Assembly (NCBI GenBank): GCA_019242475.1
Contig: JAFAVK010000041.1
Location: 1 to 64,000, forward strand
Length of the DNA stretch: 64,000 bases
Source of the DNA: Acidobacteriota bacterium
GTDB lineage: Bacteria; Acidobacteriota; Blastocatellia; Pyrinomonadales; Pyrinomonadaceae
Direction: 5' to 3'
A program made the position numbers and the translations under genes. This document shows, in pieces, positions 17,735 through 27,122 of this stretch (its first letter is position 1; the number at the start of each line of letters is the position of its first letter). Under the pieces are notes generated by a model, which saw only the letters and a program-made list of their open reading frames with translations, was not told where the DNA came from and did not search any database.

Positions 17735-19243
17735 TTGAAGAGAGAAGGCGGGGTCACGCTCGGCGAGCTGGCGCGGGCCGTGGGCGGGGAGCTTGATGGA
17801 GACGCCGAGGCGCGCGTCCTGGACGTGACGCACGACTCGCGGCAGGCGGGGGCGGGCTGGCTCTTCGTCGCCATCCGCGGGGAGAAGGCGGACGGCAACC
17901 GCTTCGTCCGAGACGTCGGGCAGAGGGGCGCGGCCGGCGTCGTCTCGGAGCTTGAGCGGCCGGCGGACTTTCGCGGCGGTTGGATTCGCGTCGCGGAGGC
18001 GCGGCCGGCGCTCGCGCTCGCCGCGGCGGAAGTCCACGGGCATCCGTCGCGCGAGCTGAAGCTGGTCGGCATCACGGGGACGAACGGGAAGACGACGACG
18101 GCTTACCTCGTCGCGTCGGTCGCCGAGGCGGCCGGGGTGACGACCGCGCTCGTCAGCACGGTCGAGTACCGCGTAGCGGGCGAGCGCCAGCCGGCGCTGC
18201 ACACGACGCCGGAGGCGAGCGACGTGGAGCGTCTGCTGCGCCGCGCGGTGGACGCGGGTTGCAGCGTGGCGGTGATGGAGGCTTCGTCACAGGCGCTCGA
18301 CCTGCACCGCTGCGACGCCCTGCGCTTCGAGGTCGCGGCCTTCACCAACCTGACGCGCGACCACCTCGATTACCACGGCACGATGGAAGAGTATTTCAAA
18401 GCCAAGCGCAAGCTCTTCGACGGCTCGTTGGGCGAGTCGCCGCGCGCGGCGGTCGTCAACGTGGATGACGAGTACGGGGCGCGGCTCTACGAAGCGCTGA
18501 AGGCGGCGGGGCGGCGCGTGCTCCGTTACGCTTTAGATAAAGAGGCGGAGGTGACGGCGCGGGGCGTCGAGTTCTCGTTGGGCGGGACTCGCCTGACGCT
18601 CAGGACGCCGGACGGGGAGAGGGAGATTCTTTCGCCGCTCGTCGGGCGGCCGCACGTCTACAACATCCTGACGGCCGCGGGGTGCGCGCACGCGCTCGGG
18701 CTGGGCCTGGAAGAGACGGCCGCGGCGCTCGCGACGTGCGGCGGCGCGCCCGGCCGCTTCGAGCGCGTCGCGCACGCGGGCGACTTCGCCGTCGTCGTCG
18801 ATTACGCGCACACGGACGACGCGCTACGCAACGTCCTGCGCACGGCGCGCGACGTGGGCCGCGGCCGCGTCATCACCGTCTTCGGCTGCGGCGGCGACCG
18901 CGACCGCACGAAGCGCGCGCCGATGGGCGAGGCCGCCGCGAGTTTAAGTGATGTCGTCATCGCCACCTCCGACAACCCGCGCACCGAAGAGCCGGAGGCG
19001 ATCCTGCGCGACGTGGAAGAAGGTTTGAAGTCTTCGGGACGGCCTTACCTGAAGCTCGTTGACCGCCGCGAGGCGATACACCGCGCGGTCAAGGAAGCGA
19101 AGGCCGGCGACATCGTCGTCATCGCGGGCAAGGGGCACGAGGACTACCAGATCGTCGGCACGGAGAAGCGCCACTTCGACGACCGCGAGGTCGCGCGCGA
19201 GGCGCTGGCAGAAAGAGACGAGCAGAAGGAGACCAATGCATGA
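17735..19243 (+). CDS. murE: UDP-MurNAc-L-Ala-D-Glu:meso-diaminopimelate ligase
   Basis: A 502-aa Mur ligase adding meso-DAP to the peptidoglycan stem peptide in the cytoplasm. The uridine-binding N-terminal domain has 'VTHDSRQAGAGWLFVAIRG'. The ATP loop GTNGKTT lies at residues 115-121. The C-terminal domain has 'TSDNPRTEEPEAI', whose DNPR motif marks DAP rather than lysine specificity. A 'NLTRDHLDYHGTMEEY' motif with the carbamylated-Lys region 'YFKAKRKLF' is also present. The start is TTG at 17735 with GGAAGAGGAG 4 nt upstream. It overlaps the next gene by 4 nt (ATGA). Stand-alone placement outside a dcw cluster is notable but not rare. Confidence 0.93.
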   Translation: MKREGGVTLGELARAVGGELDGDAEARVLDVTHDSRQAGAGWLFVAIRGEKADGNRFVRDVGQRGAAGVVSELERPADFRGGWIRVAEARPALALAAAEVHGHPSRELKLVGITGTNGKTTTAYLVASVAEAAGVTTALVSTVEYRVAGERQPALHTTPEASDVERLLRRAVDAGCSVAVMEASSQALDLHRCDALRFEVAAFTNLTRDHLDYHGTMEEYFKAKRKLFDGSLGESPRAAVVNVDDEYGARLYEALKAAGRRVLRYALDKEAEVTARGVEFSLGGTRLTLRTPDGEREILSPLVGRPHVYNILTAAGCAHALGLGLEETAAALATCGGAPGRFERVAHAGDFAVVVDYAHTDDALRNVLRTARDVGRGRVITVFGCGGDRDRTKRAPMGEAAASLSDVVIATSDNPRTEEPEAILRDVEEGLKSSGRPYLKLVDRREAIHRAVKEAKAGDIVVIAGKGHEDYQIVGTEKRHFDDREVAREALAERDEQKETNA

Positions 19244-20151
19244 AAGTCATCGTCACGGGTTCGACCGGCCTTGTGGGCCGCGCGCTGGTTCGCTCGCTGC
19301 TCGCGGACGGGCACGAGGTGACGCGGCTGGTGCGCGGCGACGCGCAGGGCTTTAAGGCGCCGGGCACCGCCGCGGTGCATTGGAACCCGGCGCGCGGGGA
19401 GATCGACGCGCAGGCGCTCGAAGGGCACGACGCGGCCGTCCACCTCGCGGGCGAGAACGTCGGCGAGGGGCGTTGGGACGAGGAGAAGAAGCGGCGCATT
19501 CTCGAAAGCCGCGTGAAGGGGACGACCCTTCTGGCGGGGGCGCTGGCGGGGTTGAGCGCGAAGCCGCGGGTGCTGGTCTCGGCGTCGGCCACGGGCTTTT
19601 ACGGCGACCGCGGGGAGGAGATTCTGCGGGAGGAGAGCGCTTCGGGCTCGGACTTTTTGAGCGAGGTCTGCCGCGAGTGGGAGAAGGCGACGCTTCAGGC
19701 GAGCCAGGCCGGCATCCGCGTCGTGCACCTGCGCATCGGGGTGGTGCTGGCCGGCGAGGGCGGGGCCTTGCAGAAGATGCTCACGCCCTTCAAGCTCGGG
19801 CTGGGCGGGAAGGTCGGGAGCGGGACGCAGTACATGAGCTGGATCACGCTCGAAGATTTAATCGGCGTCATCCGCCGCGCCGTCGAGGACGAGTCGCTGC
19901 GCGGGCCGGTCAACGTGGTCGCGCCGCAGCAGGTGACGAACGGGGAGTTCACGAAGGCACTCGGGCACGTGCTCGGGAGGCCGACCGTCTTCGCGGTGCC
20001 CGCCTTCGCCGCGCGGCTCGCGTTCGGCGAGACGGCCGACGCGCTCCTGCTCGCCAGCACGCGCGTCGAGCCCGCGCGGCTCAAAGAGATTGGTTATCAG
20101 TTCAAGCACGCGGAGATCGAGGAGGCGCTGCGTTCGGTGTTGGGGAAGTGA
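19240..20151 (+). CDS. TIGR01777-family SDR protein (YfcH-like)
   Basis: A 303-aa atypical SDR. The NAD(P)-binding motif TGSTGLVG is at residues 6-13. The 'SASATGFYGDRG' segment and C-terminal DUF1731-type tail ('PTVFAVPAFAARLAFGE') define the TIGR01777/YfcH family, sometimes linked to cell division (plant GC1/SulA homologues), with unknown reaction. Its ATG overlaps the murE stop (ATGA), indicating translational coupling. It is convergent with the permease gene, with one nucleotide between the stops. Confidence 0.85.
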   Translation: MKVIVTGSTGLVGRALVRSLLADGHEVTRLVRGDAQGFKAPGTAAVHWNPARGEIDAQALEGHDAAVHLAGENVGEGRWDEEKKRRILESRVKGTTLLAGALAGLSAKPRVLVSASATGFYGDRGEEILREESASGSDFLSEVCREWEKATLQASQAGIRVVHLRIGVVLAGEGGALQKMLTPFKLGLGGKVGSGTQYMSWITLEDLIGVIRRAVEDESLRGPVNVVAPQQVTNGEFTKALGHVLGRPTVFAVPAFAARLAFGETADALLLASTRVEPARLKEIGYQFKHAEIEEALRSVLGK

Positions 20152-20152
20152 T

Positions 20153-21583
20153 TCAACTCTCTTCCGGTGGTTCGTTGACGACCACTTCACGCCCGCGGAA
20201 GAAGAAGTAGTAGACGGGGAAGCCGAGGCCGATGAGGATGAGGCCGAAGATGGCTTCGGACGGCGCCGCCCAGAAGGTGTTGACGAGCAGGAAGCCCGTG
20301 ACGAGCAGGAAGAGAATCGGCACGACGGGGTAGCCCCACGCCTTGTACGGCCGCGCGGCGTGCGGCTGCCGGCGGCGGAAGACGAAGATCGAGGCCGTGA
20401 CCAGCCCGTAGAAGATGTAGCTGCCGAAGATGACGTAGTCGGTCAGCTTGTCGAACTTCTGGAGGAGGAGGACGAGCGCGCAGGCCCACAACCCCTGCGC
20501 GAGCACGGCGCGGACGGGCACGCGCGTCACCTCCGAAATCTTCGAGAGCCTTTCCCAGAAGAGCCCGTCGCGCGCCATCGCGTAAGGCACGCGCGCGCCC
20601 GTCAGCACCGAGGTGTGGAGCGTGCCGACCGAAGAGGCCATCAGCGCCGCCGCCACGAGCCCGGCGACGAGCGACTTGGCCGAAGCGCTGAAAGGCGCCA
20701 TGAAGGAGTTCGTCACCTCGGCCGCGACCGAGGAGTTGGCCGAGACGCTAGCCACGGCCGTCGGCGGCAGCGCGTAGAAGTACGCGGCGTTGATGAAGAC
20801 GTAGAGGAGCATGATGAGGATCGTGCCGCCGATGAGCGCGAGCGGGATGTTGCGCTGCGGCTCTTTGATTTCGCCCGCGACGAACGTCAGGTTGTTCCAG
20901 CCGTCGTAGCCCCAGAGCGCGCCGAGCATCGCCGCCCCGAAGCCGGCCACGCCGAACATCGCGCCCGGGCTCACGCCCTCGCACACGCCGCCCGCGTTCG
21001 CCAGGGCGAAGTTGCCCCAACTGCCCTGCGCCAGCAGGAACGCGCCGAGCCCGACGCCGAGAACGAGGCCGACCTTGACGAGCGTGAGCGCCGTCGCGAC
21101 CCAGCCGCTCACCTTGACCGCGGCGCAGTTGAGGAGCGTGATGACGGCGATGACGAGTACCGCCGTCAACTGGACGCCGAAACTGCTCAGGCCCTCGACC
21201 CTCCTGCCCGAGAGGTCGTTGAGCGAGTTGGCGAAGATGAGCGCGACCGAAGCCTGCGAGCCCGTCTTGGCGATCAGGATTTGCATCCACCCGCTCAGGA
21301 AGCCCGCGCCGCGGCCGTACGCCTCGCGCATGAAGACGTACTCGCCGCCCGCGCGCGGCATCATCGCCGCCAGCTCCGCGTAGGTGAGCGCGCCCGCCAG
21401 GCTCAAGAGGCCCGCCACGACCCACACGGTCAGAACCCTCCCCGGCGTCCCCACGTTGCACGTCATCACGCGCGCCTTCAGAAACACGCCCGTTCCGATG
21501 ACGTTGCCCATGATGATCGACACGGCCGCCACGAGCCCGAGCCCGCGCACCAGCGTGACGTTATGCTGTTCGGCTTTTGACAT
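20153..21583 (-). CDS. APC-superfamily amino acid permease
   Basis: A 476-aa integral membrane protein with about 12 hydrophobic segments. The first contains 'VAAVSIIMGNVIGTGVFL', the substrate-binding broken helix 1 of the amino acid-polyamine-organocation family; 'GLLSLAGALTYAELAAMMPRAGGEY' and 'WGYDGWNNLTFVAGE' are also family-typical, closest to LAT/SteT-like exchangers. The substrate is unknown; a Ser/Thr or broad neutral exchanger is possible. The upstream spacing to the serine hydrolase on the same strand is 25 nt, so co-transcription with 24533-21609 is plausible. Confidence 0.85.
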   Translation of the reverse strand: MSKAEQHNVTLVRGLGLVAAVSIIMGNVIGTGVFLKARVMTCNVGTPGRVLTVWVVAGLLSLAGALTYAELAAMMPRAGGEYVFMREAYGRGAGFLSGWMQILIAKTGSQASVALIFANSLNDLSGRRVEGLSSFGVQLTAVLVIAVITLLNCAAVKVSGWVATALTLVKVGLVLGVGLGAFLLAQGSWGNFALANAGGVCEGVSPGAMFGVAGFGAAMLGALWGYDGWNNLTFVAGEIKEPQRNIPLALIGGTILIMLLYVFINAAYFYALPPTAVASVSANSSVAAEVTNSFMAPFSASAKSLVAGLVAAALMASSVGTLHTSVLTGARVPYAMARDGLFWERLSKISEVTRVPVRAVLAQGLWACALVLLLQKFDKLTDYVIFGSYIFYGLVTASIFVFRRRQPHAARPYKAWGYPVVPILFLLVTGFLLVNTFWAAPSEAIFGLILIGLGFPVYYFFFRGREVVVNEPPEES

Positions 21584-21608
21584 AATGGAAGTTCAAGGGC
21601 GCGGGCCG

Positions 21609-23108
21609 TCAACGGCCGTGTATCGTGTAGCTCGCCACGCGCCACGCGCCGCCCTCCGGCTTCAGGATGACGATCTCCTCGGCAGACTTTATCTTCTCGA
21701 AAGAACTCTCGAAGCTCACCGCGACAGTCCCGGCGTCAGGGTCGGAGTAGTCCACGCCCTTGAGTCTGCGCGCCTTGAGCTTGCCGACCTTGCCGAGGAA
21801 CTGCCCCATCGTAGACTGCCACCGCCCCGGGTCGAACTTTGCCTTCAGCTCGGCCGAGAGCGCTTCATGGCTTTCCGCAAGGCGGCGTGCGTCCAACAAC
21901 CGCAGCCAGACTTCGGTCAGTCGCAAAAGGGTGGCCGCGTCCGCCTCGGAGACGCGCCGCCCCACCCATTCGCGGACGACCGCCTGCGCGATATCGTCGG
22001 CGGCCGTGGCGATGAACTTCTGCGCGCCCTCGGACTCGTCGGCGTTGACCTGGACGGCCGCGGATATTTTGAGGCTCGGGTAGTAGCGCACGTCGGAGAG
22101 GTAACCGGGGAACTCGCCGTCGTGGCCGTAAGCCTTTCCCAACGTGGTCTGGTAAATCTGTGTGCCGAGGCCGTAGTTCTGCCCCTCGCCCGACGCCGCG
22201 CCCCGCTGCATCTCTGCGAGCGTCTCGGGCCGCAGCACCTGGCCGCCGTAGAGCGCGTGCGCCCAGCGCGCGAGGTCTTCGGCCGTGGAGGCGAAGCCGC
22301 CGCCCGCCCACTCCCACTGCGGGTTGATCGTGAAGCGGCCTCCGACGATGATGGGCTTACCCTTGAAATAACCGTTGGCGACGCCCGGCAGCGACGGCGC
22401 GTCCGACGGGATGGTCGCGTCGAGACGCAGCGGCCTCAGGATTCGCTCCGCGACCAGCTCGTAGAGGGGCCTCCCCGCAGCCTTCTCGACGGCGAGGCCG
22501 GCGAGGATGTAGTTCGTGTCCGAGTAGTAAAAGCCCCCGCCCGCGGGGAAGAGCGGACGCTTGCCGAGGACATACGCGAGCAACTCCTCGTGCCTGAGAT
22601 CGTTCGCGGAGTTATTGAAGAGCGCCTTGAGGAAGCCCGAGTTCTCGACGTGGTTGGGGATGCCGCTCGAATGGTTGAGCAGCACCCTGAGCGTCAACTC
22701 GCCCGAGTTCGGCAGGCGCGCGAACCACTTCTCGCCGCCGAGCAGGCGCTCAAGTTTGTCGTCGAGCGAGAGCTTCCCCTCTTGAGCCAGTTGGAGCGCG
22801 ACGGCCGCCACGAAGGTCTTCCCCACGCTCCCGGCGGGCATCCTGTCAGACGGCCTGAGCGGCGTCTTCGCTTCGAGGTCGGAGAGCCCCGTCGCGACTG
22901 AGGCCGAGCGCCCGTCGGGCAGGACGAACCCGGCGGTCGCGCCCGGAAACTTCCAACGCGCGCTCGCCTCGTCGAGTCCGGCCTGAACCGCGCGCACGAC
23001 GCGCGCGAGTCGCTCGCCGTCGTCCTGCGGCGCGGCCGTCTGCGCGGACACGCGGGCGGCGTGCGCGAAGAGCAGCGCTGCCAGAATCAGAGTGCTGCGG
23101 GCGCTCAT
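21609..23108 (-). CDS. Exported serine hydrolase, beta-lactamase class C / DD-peptidase family
   Basis: A 499-aa protein with a signal peptide (STLILAALLFAHAARVSAQ). The penicillin-binding fold signatures are present: SxxK in 'MPAGSVGKTF', YxN in 'YYSDTNYILAG', and HxG in 'AYGHDGEFPGY'. A C-terminal domain of about 130 residues follows the catalytic domain. The family (COG1680) includes D-aminopeptidases, esterases and DD-carboxypeptidases, so the substrate is open. It follows the DAP-decarboxylase-like gene by 12 nt on the same strand, which suggests D-amino acid or peptidoglycan-related processing. Confidence 0.85.
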   Translation of the reverse strand: MSARSTLILAALLFAHAARVSAQTAAPQDDGERLARVVRAVQAGLDEASARWKFPGATAGFVLPDGRSASVATGLSDLEAKTPLRPSDRMPAGSVGKTFVAAVALQLAQEGKLSLDDKLERLLGGEKWFARLPNSGELTLRVLLNHSSGIPNHVENSGFLKALFNNSANDLRHEELLAYVLGKRPLFPAGGGFYYSDTNYILAGLAVEKAAGRPLYELVAERILRPLRLDATIPSDAPSLPGVANGYFKGKPIIVGGRFTINPQWEWAGGGFASTAEDLARWAHALYGGQVLRPETLAEMQRGAASGEGQNYGLGTQIYQTTLGKAYGHDGEFPGYLSDVRYYPSLKISAAVQVNADESEGAQKFIATAADDIAQAVVREWVGRRVSEADAATLLRLTEVWLRLLDARRLAESHEALSAELKAKFDPGRWQSTMGQFLGKVGKLKARRLKGVDYSDPDAGTVAVSFESSFEKIKSAEEIVILKPEGGAWRVASYTIHGR

Positions 23109-23120
23109 GTGGGGCCGTTC

Positions 23121-24533
<1,413 letters not shown>

Positions 24534-24620
24534 CTGCTCTCTACTCCGTCCGAAAAAAGTTGTCCGCGGTGAGTGTTCGAAGATAGTCCGTGGGTCGGCG
24601 AGCGTCAAGCACGCGCAATC

Positions 24621-25784
24621 ATGACGACTGAAGTCCGAGACGTACAGACCGAATCCGCGGGCGAACTCGACTGGGCGCGCGTGCGCGCGGAGTTCCCCGT
24701 CACGGAGACTTACGCCTACCTTAACAGCGCGGGCGCCGGGCCGGTCTCGCGCCGCACGAGTGAGGTGGCGGCGCAGTTCTACCGGGAGACGTTGGAGTCG
24801 GGCGACCGCCTCTGGGAGCACTGGCTCGCGCGGCGCGAGCGGGCGCGGGCGGACGTGGCGCGGCTCATCAACGCCGAGCCCGAGGAGATTGCCTTCACGA
24901 CGAACACTTCGTCGGGCATGAACCTCGTCGTGGACGCGCTCGAAGGCGCGGGCCGCGTCGTCTCGTGCGAGCTTGAGTTTCCAGTGACGACAATCCCCTG
25001 GCTCCACCGCGGCGCGCGCGTCCGCATGGTCGAGGCGCGCGGCGGCGTCGTGCGCGTGGAGGACGTGCTCGGGGCCGCGGGCGACGAAAGGTCAATCATC
25101 TGCCTGAGCCACGTCCAATACTCCAACGGCCTGCGCACGCCCATTGAGGAGGTGGGCGAGCGGAAGGGAAGCCACCTCTTCGTCGTCAACGCGGCGCAGT
25201 CGGCGGGCGTCTTCCCCATCGACGTGAAGCGGATGAAGATCGACGCGCTCTGCTCGACGGGGCACAAGTGGATGTTGGCCGGGTACGGCTCTGGGTTCGT
25301 CTACCTCTCGCGCGAGCTGCTCGGGAAGACGCGGCCGCGCGCCGTCAGTTGGCTGAGCGTCGAAGACCCGTTCGCGATGCGGAACGACTCCTACAAGCTG
25401 CGACCCGACGCCGCCGCGCGCGCCGAGACGGGCTGCCCGCACTTCGCAGGCATCTTCGCGCTCGGCGAGGCCGCACGGCGTCTGCTCGAACTCGGGGTTG
25501 AAAACGCCGAGCGGCGCGCCCTCGCGCTCAACCGGAACATGACTGAAAGTTTGAGGGCCGCCGGCTGGGAAGTCCTCTCGCCGCTCGCGGACGAACGCCT
25601 CCGCTCGGCCGAGACGCTCGTCCGCGCCGCCGACCCGGCCCGCACGGTCAAACACCTCGCCCGCCAACGCGTCGCCGTCACCATCAAACCCGAAGGCTTC
25701 CGCGCCGCCACGCACTACTTCAACGACGCCTCCGACATCGCCCGCCTCGTCTCCGCCCTCGACGAAATGCGCAACACAGGGTAA
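24621..25784 (+). CDS. Class V aminotransferase (cysteine desulfurase/isopenicillin epimerase-like)
   Basis: A 387-aa PLP enzyme. Features include 'YAYLNSAGAGPVSRRT' at the N-terminus, 'ITNTSSGMN'-type PLP phosphate binding (FTTNTSSGMNLV), 'SHVQYSNGLRTPIEE', 'VVNAAQSAGVFPIDV' (Asp/Gln binding PLP), and the Schiff-base lysine in 'STGHKWMLAGYGSGFVY'. No obvious cysteine-loop of SufS is visible, so a desulfurase role is not certain; selenocysteine lyase or aminotransferase roles are alternatives. I chose ATG 24621, which keeps the N-terminus compact. It ends before a strong terminator. Confidence 0.82.
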   Translation: MTTEVRDVQTESAGELDWARVRAEFPVTETYAYLNSAGAGPVSRRTSEVAAQFYRETLESGDRLWEHWLARRERARADVARLINAEPEEIAFTTNTSSGMNLVVDALEGAGRVVSCELEFPVTTIPWLHRGARVRMVEARGGVVRVEDVLGAAGDERSIICLSHVQYSNGLRTPIEEVGERKGSHLFVVNAAQSAGVFPIDVKRMKIDALCSTGHKWMLAGYGSGFVYLSRELLGKTRPRAVSWLSVEDPFAMRNDSYKLRPDAAARAETGCPHFAGIFALGEAARRLLELGVENAERRALALNRNMTESLRAAGWEVLSPLADERLRSAETLVRAADPARTVKHLARQRVAVTIKPEGFRAATHYFNDASDIARLVSALDEMRNTG

Positions 25785-25817
25785 TGGTTCAGTTTGAAAT
25801 CTGAATCCGAAAAGAGA

Positions 25818-25855
25818 GAAGGCGGGGAGTCCGACTCCCCGCCTTCTTCCCTTTC
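25818..25855 (+). terminator. Intrinsic terminator after the class V aminotransferase
   Basis: A 13-bp stem, gaaggcggggagt paired with actccccgccttc, with a ccg loop, followed by a pyrimidine tract. It is located 34 nt after the stop codon. Confidence 0.8.
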
Positions 25856-25884
25856 AAGGGCGATTGTTAGGTGTGTGTTAAAAA

Positions 25885-25965
25885 CTACTTCTTTCTATCC
25901 CGCTTGATATCTAAAACTAGCCTGATAAAGCTAACCACTAACCCTATTAAAGGAATGTATTTCAA
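25885..25965 (-). CDS. Possible 26-aa hydrophobic peptide
   Basis: A TTG at 25965 is preceded by GAGAGGAGG 6 nt upstream, an exceptionally strong ribosome site. The frame encodes 26 residues: a hydrophobic stretch (IPLIGLVVSFIRLVLDI) and a basic tail KRDRKK, ending in TAG. This is the composition of small single-span membrane peptides (leader or type I toxin-like). The region is AT-richer than its surroundings and otherwise empty. I cannot assign a function and homology cannot be tested here. Confidence 0.45.
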   Translation of the reverse strand: MKYIPLIGLVVSFIRLVLDIKRDRKK

Positions 25966-26077
25966 TGTGGCCCTCCTCTCTGTCTTAGTTAAGCCCTTGA
26001 AAAGGAAGGCGGGCGCATAATAGATCAGGGGCGTTAGCTGTGTAAAGACTTATCTTTTGGTACGACAGGGGGGGGAT

Positions 26078-26106
26078 TTGACAGGCGTAAGGCTGTTGGG
26101 TATCTT
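26078..26106 (+). promoter_or_regulatory. Sigma-70 promoter of tRNA-Gly
   Basis: Perfect TTGACA (26078-26083), a 17-nt spacer and TATCTT (26101-26106). The tRNA begins 29 nt after the -10 box. Confidence 0.75.
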
Positions 26107-26134
26107 TACTCACGTCCTTAGATACCCGGTTAAT

Positions 26135-26206
26135 GCGCGAGTAGCTCAATGGTAGAGCATCGGCTTCCCAAGCCGAGGGTTGCGGGTTCGAGCCCCGTCT
26201 CGCGCT
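26135..26206 (+). tRNA. tRNA-Gly (CCC)
   Basis: A canonical cloverleaf: acceptor GCGCGAG/CTCGCGC, D-arm GCTC-AATGGTA-GAGC, anticodon loop TTCCCAA (anticodon CCC), T-arm with TTCGAGC. U73 discriminator; no encoded CCA. It is a stand-alone gene with its own promoter and terminator. Confidence 0.95.
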
Positions 26207-26222
26207 TCGTTTTCAATGACTG

Positions 26223-26252
26223 AAAGGCGCCATTCCGGCGCCTTTTCCTTTT
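26223..26252 (+). terminator. Intrinsic terminator of tRNA-Gly
   Basis: Stem aaaggcgcc/ggcgccttt with an attcc loop, followed by ttcctttt; begins 17 nt after the tRNA. Confidence 0.85.
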
Positions 26253-26333
26253 ACAAGTAAACGTCGCGCGCGGTGTTATACTCGGCACCGCATGGCGCCC
26301 CGCGGGGCACTCAGTTTCCGGAGGTGTGAGGCC

Positions 26334-26636
26334 GTGGCCGAGACGAAGAGCTGGACTGTCATCTGCCCGTGCTGCGAGGCGGCCATCGTCGTGGACGCGC
26401 AGACGGGCGTCATCATCTCGCACGAGGAGAAGGCGAAGCCGCTCGCCTCCTTCGAGGAGATGGCGAAGGAGATGGAGCGCAAGAAGAATCTGCGCGAGCA
26501 GGTCTTCTCGCAGGAGCTGGGCTCTGTGAAAGACCGCGAGCGCCTCCTCGAAGAGAAGTTCAAGGAGGCGATGAAGCGCGCCGAGAAGGACAAGGATAAG
26601 GACACGCCCTACCGCAACCCGCTCGACTACGACTGA
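26334..26636 (+). CDS. Small protein with a CPCC motif and charged helix, 100 aa
   Basis: I do not recognise a named family. The N-terminus has 'WTVICPCCEAAIVVDAQTG', a CxCC motif resembling half of a zinc ribbon, followed by 'VIISHEEK'. The rest is a long, highly charged helix (MERKKNLREQVFSQ...FKEAMKRAEKDKDKD), likely coiled coil. The GTG at 26334 is chosen because GGAGGT lies 8 nt upstream; the frame is open further to 26292, but no ribosome site supports that. The stop overlaps the convergent TrmO stop by about 10 nt. A metal- or RNA-binding adaptor is conceivable but speculative. Confidence 0.7.
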   Translation: MAETKSWTVICPCCEAAIVVDAQTGVIISHEEKAKPLASFEEMAKEMERKKNLREQVFSQELGSVKDRERLLEEKFKEAMKRAEKDKDKDTPYRNPLDYD

Positions 26637-27097
26637 TGAGACGGGCGGCGCGCCTCGGCCTCCGCGAGCCAGCCGCGGCGCAGCTCCGAGTCGGGGACGC
26701 TGGAGAGGTAGGGCTTGAGGTCGAGGACGGGCGTGCCTTCGAGCATGTCGAGCCCGGCGACCCTCAGACGCCGCCCCTCGCGCCCGAGCAGCCGGACGAC
26801 CGTCAGGCCGAGCGGGTTGGGCCGGCGCGGCGAGCGCGTGGCGAAGACGCCGTGCGGGCGCGTGTCGGTCGGCGGCACGCCCGTCAGCTCAAACCCTTCG
26901 GCGCGGTCGAAGACCCAGATGACGAAGAGGTGCGAGAAGCCCTCCACGTCGAGCAGGCCCTCCTCGAACTCCTCAAGAATCTCGATCAAGCCTTCCGCCT
27001 CGTGCCGCGCGCCGCAGCCCTTCGGGACTTGCGAGCTGTCCGTGTACGGGCTGCGGATAAAACCGACGGGTCGCATCGTGAACATACCGACGACCAC
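26627..27097 (-). CDS. trmO: TrmO/TsaA-family tRNA m6t6A37 methyltransferase
   Basis: A 156-aa protein of the UPF0066/YaeB family. It starts 'RPVGFIRSPYTD', followed by 'GFSHLFVIWVFDRAEG' and the signature SPRRPNPLGLT, which forms the SAM site. Characterised members methylate the N6 of t6A37 in tRNA-Thr using a beta-barrel fold unlike other methyltransferases. At 156 residues it is the N-terminal catalytic barrel only, without the C-terminal extension of the E. coli enzyme. The start is uncertain: the Met at the MRPVGF position (8 residues in) is equally plausible. Confidence 0.85.
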   Translation of the reverse strand: MVVGMFTMRPVGFIRSPYTDSSQVPKGCGARHEAEGLIEILEEFEEGLLDVEGFSHLFVIWVFDRAEGFELTGVPPTDTRPHGVFATRSPRRPNPLGLTVVRLLGREGRRLRVAGLDMLEGTPVLDLKPYLSSVPDSELRRGWLAEAEARRPSHQS

Positions 27098-27122
27098 CTA
27101 TGCTGAAGAGGCTGGCGCGTGC

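Noticed and set aside
20090..21580. 496-codon plus-strand frame across the permease
   Set aside because: Charged, repeat-like Arg/Glu composition; the minus-strand APC permease is unambiguous.
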